Assembly (NCBI GenBank): GCA_030704615.1
Contig: CM060734.1
Location: 27,484,042 to 27,548,041, forward strand
Direction: 5' to 3'
From: Takakia lepidozioides
Taxonomy: Eukaryota; Streptophyta; Takakiopsida; Takakiales; Takakiaceae
DNA: 64,000 nt
Made by a program: the position numbers and the translations under genes. The notes under the pieces are model-generated. The model was given only the letters and a program-made list of their open reading frames with translations. It made no database searches and had not been told where the DNA came from. Shown one piece after another: positions 57,531 to 64,000 of this stretch. Position 1 is the first letter of the stretch. Each line of letters opens with the position of its first letter.

Positions 57531-59278
57531 GTACTGTAAGTTCTCCCTTTTGGAGAAAGGTCATCTGTCTTCGAGCCACCATTCTTCCTGGCATGGAGGA
57601 ACCCTGGGGCTGACTCCATGTACACTGACGATATTGTGAAGGAGTGGCATCTGGAACATTTGCGTGATTGCCCTTGGTATGTGGACCTTCCGCCCGGCTC
57701 GCTCGACCCATCCGAGTTTCAATTGAAGCTGGATGCTGAATTCCGACGAAACCGGGCTCCGCTGCCTCCGTTGGGTGCAAAAGAGGCAAAAGCGCTTGCG
57801 AACTCCAGGAAAGCGGCAGAGCTTGCTCAGGCAGGAATTCAGGAGAAATTGCATGAGAAGAGTAAAGGTCAAAGGAAAAGGACAAGGAAACAGGTGACTG
57901 CAGTAACACCCAAAAAGAAGAAAACCATCGGGCATCGGAGGAGGCGCAGGAGGGGACCAAGAGAGTGACTCCGACGCCGATTTTGTTCAAGGTCCTGCGA
58001 CTGCTGTTGCTCCTACCCAGTCACCGGTCGTCCGGGTTCCCAAGTCAGTTCGGAGTGGGACTGGCTCTGCCAAGAAGTTGGCATTTGAGGGCGAGCCTAC
58101 ACGGCGGTATTCGGCGGTGACGTTTACGCACAGGCCAAAGCTAGAACCTCCAACCATCATCCAATGCGTCAATGAGAGCTTCCTTGACGCTCTCGCTGCC
58201 AGGGCGAAGAAGGTGGCACACAACAGTCTCTGGCGGAGCAGAAGGGGAAAGCCAAGAAGAGGGCTGCCGGTACAGAGCCTAAAGACACCCCTGGTTTTGA
58301 AGCCATGATGGAATTCTTCACGGCTGTGAGCACGAATTGCAAGAGCACTCGGGGGGGGGTTGAGGTGGAGAGAGCTTGCGACATGATTCTCCTCGACATT
58401 CCAGATGGGGAGCTGCTGGAGGGCCTGGATGGTGTGCCCACCTGGAACAGGTTTACTGAGGACTACTGGAAAGCCGGGTTTGGGCTGGCGGGGATGCTTC
58501 TGGATGACGGTGGATGTGTGGTTGTCCTTGCCACGAGAGGGAAGACCACAGAGAATGCGGTGGCAAGGTGGACACCGAAAAGTGTCACCCCGGTCCTCCT
58601 CAGAAAATGGTTCTGCATCAGTACGCAGGGGTTGCGAACAGAGGGCCAAAGTGTAAGTTATCAATCTATTGCATTCACTTCATATTGTGGTGTATGTTAA
58701 GTAGACCCTGGAATTGATCCCTTCTTTGTTGGATGTGCAGACATTGGTGTTTGAGGCATATTGCTTTGTGAAGAGAGGGTCATACGTTCAAATTCCGCAC
58801 GACGGTCGTCTTGTTGATGCGCTGTGGACCCTGTAACTACGATGTCCTCTACACTATGTGCCCCACTCTAGTATGCCGAAGGACACAAAGACAGGCAACG
58901 TGGCGGTACAAGCCGGACCCGGAGCCCTGCTTTCATCCAAACCCTCATGGAGACGTGCTCGGATGTCCGGGCGGATTTCTGGACTTCACATGCGGCACGG
59001 GTAGCCTTCACGTGCTCAGTTTGTCCCCGGCCCCATTGCAATTGCATGCCGCAAGCTATTAACCGCCCGCTTTGTTCCTCAGGTGCTTCATGTGGGCAGG
59101 GATGTTGTCCGACAGGCATGTGTTCGCCTTCGAGCCAGATACTGCCCTCCACAACTCGGACTTGCAGCGGCTGAACTCTGCCGAAAGAGGAAGAGGCATC
59201 ATCGAGGATGAGGAAAAATCCGAGAAGGAGCAGGGGGAGGAAGTTGGGATCGAGGCCGAGGAGCCCCCGGTTTTACGA
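57531..59278 (+). CDS. Beta-class amino-methyltransferase-like region of copy B
   Basis: After PFFLAWRNPGADSMYTDDIV and EWHLEHLRDCPWYVDLPPGS (shared with copy A) comes a Lys/Arg-rich linker with a nuclear-signal look (KKKKTIGHRRRRRRG). Then ERACDMILLDIPDGELLEGL (58370-58430) occupies the place of the 'DlvltDPPYg' motif IV. WNRFTEDYWKAGFGLAGMLL and DDGGCVVVLATRG follow, matching the 'w......l.rvLk.gG.lvv' strand. SKP near 58930 and LDFTCGTG at 58979-59002 match the 'KP' and motif I 'lDpfcGtG'; after an intron MLSDRHVFAFEPD (59101-59143) matches the 'gR.viaiE.D' end of motif I. The IV-then-I order is that of beta-class enzymes. The DPPY proline-aromatic pair is degraded, so catalysis is doubtful. 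Confidence 0.55.
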
Positions 59279-59922
59279 GTGAGTGGTGCATTGTAAGTTG
59301 CCTCCAGATTTTGTGAGGCACCTCCCTCCCTCTCTTATTTCATTGAAAACCCTTTCTGGTTGTGCTGTATTGACATTCTTGAAGTGGATTTGTTCTTACT
59401 GTAGGATGCCAAGTACTGCCGGAGGGACGTCTACACCGGAGTTCATGGGCAGGAGGACGTGCCTTTTTTGCCAGGGGGGATTTCATGCCTAGTCCAGAAA
59501 GGGAGTACATCCTTCCTACTTATGCTGCCCGGCTTGCTTCGTGTCGCCATTAGGAGTGTGTTCCGAACGTAGTCGTGTACAGCAGATTTTAGACGAGGCA
59601 AGCCTCAAGAAAATGAAGATGAGGGAGGAGGCAGCACTATTAGAGCCCGTCGGCCTCGTAGATTTGTGTTGGATTCTGCTGAGGAAAGTGGGGAGAAGAC
59701 GCAGAAGATTCCCAGGAGGTGAGGTGGACAGTCCCCAAGGAGAGGACGGGATTTTTGAGAGGCATAGTGGAACTGATGCATCACAGAGCTCGGAGGATGA
59801 GGGGGATGAGGGGGATGAGGAAGAAGGTGGGGCAAGTTCCTCGGAGGGTGTAGGAGAGTAGTGCCCATTCCGGCTATGACAGTTAGAACACACTTGTATA
59901 GACAGGCTTGCCAAAAATTTGC

Positions 59923-59928
59923 AATAAA
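59923..59928 (+). terminator. AATAAA polyadenylation signal, copy B
   Basis: AATAAA lies 37 bases after the last stop, in the same context as in copy C (26694). Confidence 0.6.
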
Positions 59929-59989
59929 ATGTTGCATTTCAAGTCCCCTGGTGCCACATTCCAACTTCACATGACCCTATTTCCGTGCC

Positions 59990-60080
59990 TCCTAACCCTA
60001 TTTCCGTGGACTCACAATGGTCTGCTCGTGTTTTTTTTTTTTTCCGCTCATCTCATGCCGCTCATGAAATAGCAGCCCCC
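59990..60080 (-). repeat. Right terminal repeat of CATGAGC element
   Basis: Read on the minus strand: GGGGGCTGCTATTTCATGAG, then GCGG and CATGAGATGAGC, an A-run, CACGAGCAGACCATTGTGAG and TCCACGGAAATAGGGTTAGG. It matches 27718-27814 and the inverse of 37453. It follows the polyadenylation signal of copy B by about 60 bases, so the gene lies fully inside the element. CAT follows at 60081-60083. Confidence 0.7.
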
Positions 60081-60250
60081 CATTGAAGTTGTGAGTATGG
60101 TCTCGGCGTCGTTCCATGCTTTGTCAGGGGACTGCGCGAGGTTTGCTCCGAGGGGTGCTCGTGCTTGCAGAAGGGTGCTCGTTCACAAAGGTTTGCTGAT
60201 CCTAAGCAGTAAACCGTGAGGACACGACTTTTTGAGATGGGGAGGGATAA
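60081..60250 (+). other. 3' interior and polypurine tract of LTR retroelement
   Basis: Unique DNA followed by the purine-rich GATGGGGAGGGATAA (60236-60250) directly before the LTR. This position and composition mark a polypurine tract, so the LTR that follows is a 3' LTR. Confidence 0.65.
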
Positions 60251-61292
60251 TGTTAGAGGGCTGTTTGGGACTTAGACAGTTTTACGGGTTCTGTGGGGTA
60301 CCCTTAATTTTGCGCAGACTTACGGATGGTAGACTCAGACCAACACAGGCCTTAGGGTTGGCAAAAAGGCTCACACAGTCAGTCACAGGCTTGCAACACC
60401 TATCAACAGCCCGACACAGTCTATCACAGTCTATCACAGCCTATCATAGCCTAACACAATCAGACATAGCTTGACACAGCCTGCCACAGTCCGACACAAT
60501 CTATCACAGTCCAATCACAAGCCTATCACAGCCTTCACAAACAATCCCACAGCACCACCTTCACACAACCAACACAGCTGACACAATCACAGCCCGGCTT
60601 GGCACAACCCGTCACAGCGTTCACAGGGGACGGTTATCATTGGCAGGGAACGATTATGTGGGAACGACATCTGCAGAGGGAACGTGTGTTCTGTCTTGGA
60701 TGACAGTTAGTTAGTTAGGCAGTTAGAACAGCTTGTAGGTAGAATAGGCAGAGTAACGACATGGAGGGGGTCACTTATGATAGCACTTCTTGGACGTCAC
60801 GGGGGGAGATCACGGCTTGGACATGTTTATGGCATCATAGCGGAGAGCACAATCTGGGAGCACAGGGATGGAGTTTACACAGAGGAGGAGATACGACGAG
60901 ATGATGCTTGATACATGCAAGCTGTAGAGATGCACTGTAGAGCAGATTAGAGACACCATGGCTTCGGCCTGATACATGATAGATATTAATATGATTCCTA
61001 TTTCATATTCACACCGTGTAGAGAGATATGAGTGAAGCTGCGGAATGACTGCTTGAGTAGATGGAACATGGTAGATTGCAGAAGCAATCTGATACTTAAT
61101 CATAGACAGTAAGGTAACTTGCTAACATGAATGCGAGAAGGAATACAAATAGGAAGCACCCCCATGATACACTAGTTGTAGGTCATGACTGATTGTTCTG
61201 AGCGGGCTGAGTACTTAGAGATTTCCAACTCTTCTATCTTGGAGTTTCCACCTCGGATAGCTAAGGGATGGGTGAGTAAAAGCCGCTCGACA
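60251..61292 (+). mobile_element. 3' LTR related to 30783-31729 (1042 bp)
   Basis: Begins TGTTAGAGGG and ends GCTCGACA like its partner and aligns through its length, roughly 90-95% by eye. The extra 95 bp comes mainly from a longer CACAGCC/TATCACAGT minisatellite (60370-60620) plus a short insertion near 60810-60835. Its outer flank is TTTGC, which does not match GTAGG before the 5' LTR. Confidence 0.85.
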
Positions 61293-61295
61293 TTT

Positions 61296-61605
61296 GCTTT
61301 TAACCATTGCGAGTGTGTTCGACATACCTTATCAGAGGTACTTGTCGAGTATCATGTCAATCAAAATTGATTGAAAGGGTGAACTCATCCTTCGGTGTTC
61401 AAATGAGTTTCGATTGCTTTCAATCTTTGTGAGTGTGTTCGACATACCTTGTCAGAGGTACCTATTGAATATCAGGTCAATCAAAATTGATTTAAAGGGT
61501 GAACCCCATCACTTTTTTGCTGTGCAAATGATCGCGAGTGTGTTGGACATACCTTGTCACACGTTCCTCTCAAGTATCAGGTCAATCAAAATTGATTCAA
61601 AGGGA
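61296..61605. repeat. Three tandem units of about 120 bp
   Basis: Each unit carries GCGAGTGTGTTCGACATACC or a close variant (61309, 61430 and 61534), then TATCAGGTCAATCAAAATTG and AAAGGG. It lies between the LTR and the LINE 3' end. No gene. Confidence 0.8.
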
Positions 61606-61639
61606 CAATATGTGAATTCTATAAAATATATTGTGATAT

Positions 61640-63990
61640 CTGATGATGGTGTAGACGGGGTGGCAGAGTCAGCGGGTAGGCCCTGGACTAGAGAATGTCC
61701 AGGCATAGTCTAGTGGGGCATGTGCAAGATACGTGAGGTTGATAGATACATGGAACGAGCCAAGTAGGTAAAGTGTGGTCGGGGGGCCGGCCCTGGTAGG
61801 TGCCAGCGTTGACGAGTGTAAACCATCTGGTTGTATGACGTTGTAAGAGGAGCTTGTGGATGTGCCATACGGCGTGGTTATGACGAGTGATTCGCAACCC
61901 GTGGATGACAAGGTGCGGACATTCGCTGAGAATATGAGGCCAGGTGTCACGTTTAGCATGGAGGTGGGAGTAGAGTGGGCAGTGCGGGGATGGATATAGG
62001 GTTGGCCAGAAGGTATGTTTGCGTTGGTGGCCCATGTATTGAGCATATCTAAATTTGAGTGTTTGCCGTATTTGAGCATCTGAGGCGGCTTTAGAGTTCC
62101 AGAAGTGGTTTGATAATTTATGGTGCAAGACATTGGAAAGGGTCCATTTTTGGATATAAAGTTTGGTGTGACTGAGAGAGGTTGAAGCTTGTTTGTTGGC
62201 TTCTTTAGTGAGGGTTTTAAGGGGGTTTCGGATTGGGCGGGTGTTGGAGGGTCAGGTACCGGGTAGATTATCCAGAAGGGATGTGCATGGGTGATGTGAA
62301 TGGGGTCGGCTGGTGGTTCAACTGAGGGTTTAGAGGCTCCTAGCTGTGCTAGGAGGTTTGCCTCTTCATTGCCAGTAATACTAGTGTGCGAACGAACTTT
62401 GAGAAAGTGGATGGGTTTATCGATGGTAATTGCTAAGTTGGCAATAGCAGAGATAAGGTTGCGGTCGGGGTGGTGGAGGTGGGAGGAGGGGTAGGTCAGG
62501 TGGTTTCTAAGTAAAAAGAGTGAATTGAGGCTGTCTGTAAAAATGTAGTATGGTAGGGGGAATAGGGTGAGTTGTGACAGGGATTCAAAGATGGCCATTA
62601 GCTCGGCCCGGAGAATGGTGGCGGGTCCAGGGAGCCTATCGGCCGTCCCTTTGTTGGTGGCGGCATGAAAGACGCCATATCAAGCGAGGGAGCCAGACTG
62701 GGAGCCATCCGTGTACAATGTGAGTGGAGTGGGGGGTATTTGGGGGAGGTGGGCCCAGCGGGGGGTCGTGAGGGGTTACATGAGGGGGGTTGTGGGGTCG
62801 GGGTGGGATTTTGTCCCAGATTGTGTGAGTTTTTTGTTTAGACGGTGGTCGGGTGGGAGGACAGTGGCTCGCTTGGGGTGTGTAAGTGGTGAATAGCATG
62901 TCATGGGTATCAGATAGAAGATGTTTAAGTTGTGTAGGGAAGTCGGGGGGTATAAGGGTGTGGGGGTTATTATGGACAAGCAGAATTAATGTCAGAGTAG
63001 GCTCTTTGTGTCGCAAGTATTTAGGGAAGGGTAGGTTTCGCGTGTAGCGAAGTTGGTTTGGTTCAATGGCGGCTAATGTTGTTACCCCATGGGGGAGTTG
63101 GAGTAAGGGGTGATGTTGAGCATGTGACTTTTGTTCCGTGAGAATTATGATAGTGGCAGAGGAGGGGGAGGAACGGGCCGCAGGCGAGCCCATTGGAGGG
63201 CTTCATGTGTGAGGTGTCCAAGTGGCGGGTGGGCAAGGCCATAACCTGACCATGTGTGTTGAGTCGCGGTGCCTTTAGCCCTGAATACACAGTCTTTAGG
63301 GTATGGGCTGTCATAGGAAGAGAGTTCAAGAGGACATGTGAGTGGACTTGAGTAGTAGGTGTGAGTGACTTGAAAAGAGGTGATAAGAAATTTGAGGATA
63401 TTCGCCGGGACGGTGCTATGGGCATAGGCTTGAGCTAATTTGTCAGGGGTACGAGGTTTTTTAGTGGGGGTATTGCGTAAGTATCTGGCGACTAGCCAGC
63501 ATACTTCAGTGGCGAAGTCTTGCCTAGGGGGTTGAAGCTGGTTAGTGTAGATGGCGGAGGCAGTATATCGCTCCCAGAGCCATGCGATCCTTGTGTGAGA
63601 GATTGTTCCTACAAATTGTCCATGGAGTGTGTATATGTTAGTTACGGAATGGCTTGGGCAGAGGACAGGGTGGATTTGGTCAATGTCTTTGTCAGGGTTA
63701 CATTCGGAGATTGTTATCCATATTTTTGGGGCAGCAAGTGGGGTGTGGATGTATCTGTCATCCCTTGATTGGGTTTGGGAGACATGTTGTTGGTGGAGGT
63801 GGGTTAGGTATTTAGTGTTAGTCGATTTGTGGAAATTAGTCAGGAGGGTGAGGTTGTGAACGGGGTCGCAATCTTCATGGTTGCCAAAGAGGTCATCTTC
63901 TATTTGCCATGTGTTATCTTCAATGGGATAGTCGGCCCATTTACAAAGATAGTATGTATCGACATATGTGGCGCAAAAGGCGTCTAGTGA
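61640..63990 (-). pseudogene. LINE 3' half: RNase H and C-terminal zinc finger
   Basis: Minus-strand non-LTR retrotransposon running in from the right edge. RNase H is clear: LTLYTDGSQSGSLA near 62722-62685 (first catalytic Asp), ILRAELMAIFESLSQL near 62610 (Glu), YYIFTDSLNSLFLL near 62545 (Asp), and KVRSHTSITGNEEANLLAQL near 62400-62340 (last acidic position Glu). After a frame change near 62130 the C-terminal finger follows: CPLYSHLHAKRDTWPHILSE with CPHL and a later RxTRHNH, as in I/Tad-type LINEs. 62640-63990 is the linker and reverse-transcriptase end, heavily decayed. An in-frame stop lies inside RNase H near 62683. The 3' end is about 61640. Confidence 0.75.
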
Positions 63991-64000
63991 AGTTTGGGTT

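Larger units (their letters stand above)
53946..59886 (+). pseudogene. ParB-like + methyltransferase-like gene, copy B
   Basis: Most complete copy. Early exons (about 53970-54173 with a possible GC donor, and from 54523, SDDEPGTLVVSSTGS) lead into a charged low-complexity part. The ParB-like exon ends at 55961. Further exons: about 56082-56270 (SADLLRKSEAKADRTWYRLS), 56372-56655 (KIQQDLAHARRFYMESEEKN), 56740-56865 (TRWLQIWNGSQSTRDMWSFP), 56961-about 57100, 57531-58652, 58741-59000, 59083-59278, and from 59405 to the tail, whose stop is at 59884-59886. Introns are GT-AG and several are shared with copy A. Frame changes near 56160, 56545, 57965, 58225 and 58850 make it a pseudogene or a badly decayed copy. 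The encoded protein would exceed 1,000 residues and ends in an acidic Ser/Glu-rich tail. Confidence 0.75.

Noticed and set aside
58770-58800. B-box-like GTTCAAATTCC suggesting a tRNA gene or SINE
   Set aside because: No A box at the right distance; the segment is an exon of copy B (FEAYCFVKRGSYVQIPHDGR).
55427-59278. Recent bacterial contamination or plasmid integration as source of the ParB/methyltransferase-like gene
   Set aside because: The gene has several GT-AG introns, shared intron positions with a paralogue, a polyadenylation signal and dispersed decayed copies; all point to long residence in a eukaryotic genome.

Overview
The window looks like transposon-rich nuclear DNA of a streptophyte, either a charophycean alga such as Chara or an early-diverging land plant. 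This rests on one spliced plant-type armadillo-repeat gene (14215-16887), GT-AG introns throughout, and plant-style transposable elements: chromoviruses primed by initiator tRNA-Met, hAT, CACTA, LINEs with an RNase H domain, and tRNA-derived SINEs. The species is an inference. Nothing suggests bacterial, plasmid or organelle DNA.

Layout. 1-2.2 kb: two SINEs in opposite orientation, a LINE reverse-transcriptase remnant and a small terminal-inverted-repeat (TIR) element. 2.2-6.4 kb: a decayed Ty3/gypsy chromovirus on the minus strand with its 726-bp 5' LTR. 7-8.1 kb: an inverted-repeat-bounded element filled with short hairpin motifs. 8.6-10.9 kb: a nearly complete hAT transposase on the minus strand. 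14.2-16.9 kb: the ARM-repeat gene, the only clear host gene. 19.3-20.1 kb: a non-autonomous piggyBac-like element flanked by TTAA. 23.6-24.2 kb: an array of GCGACCGCC palindromes. 24.8-25.6 kb: a CACTA (DUF4216) remnant. 25.5-27.8 kb: a decayed copy of an unusual element, interrupted by a solo LTR. 27.9-30 kb: a LINE endonuclease region. 30.8-37.4 kb: the 5' part of a gag/protease-only LTR retroelement. A closely related 3' LTR with its polypurine tract lies at 60.2-61.3 kb, so the intervening DNA may be a large nested insertion. 38.9-44.2 kb: a second copy of the chromovirus on the plus strand, with a chromodomain. 46-60 kb: the most interesting part, described next. 61.6-64 kb: the 3' half of another LINE.

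The 46-60 kb region carries two related, spliced, decayed genes (48.1-50.9 and 53.9-59.9 kb). A third fragment of the same family lies at 25.5-26.7 kb. The best copy encodes a ParB-like domain, then a long unrecognised middle part, then a region resembling a beta-class DNA amino-methyltransferase (a degenerate DPPY-like motif IV followed by motif I), then an acidic serine-rich tail. The gene copies sit among dense arrays of palindromes centred on GGCGCC. They are bounded on the right by a conserved terminal sequence (GGGGGCTGCTATTTCATGAG) that recurs inverted at 37453, with CAT on both outer flanks. I read this as a large DNA transposon carrying a ParB/methyltransferase-like protein and its own palindromic DNA. 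That reading is an inference; the gene order and motifs are visible in the sequence.
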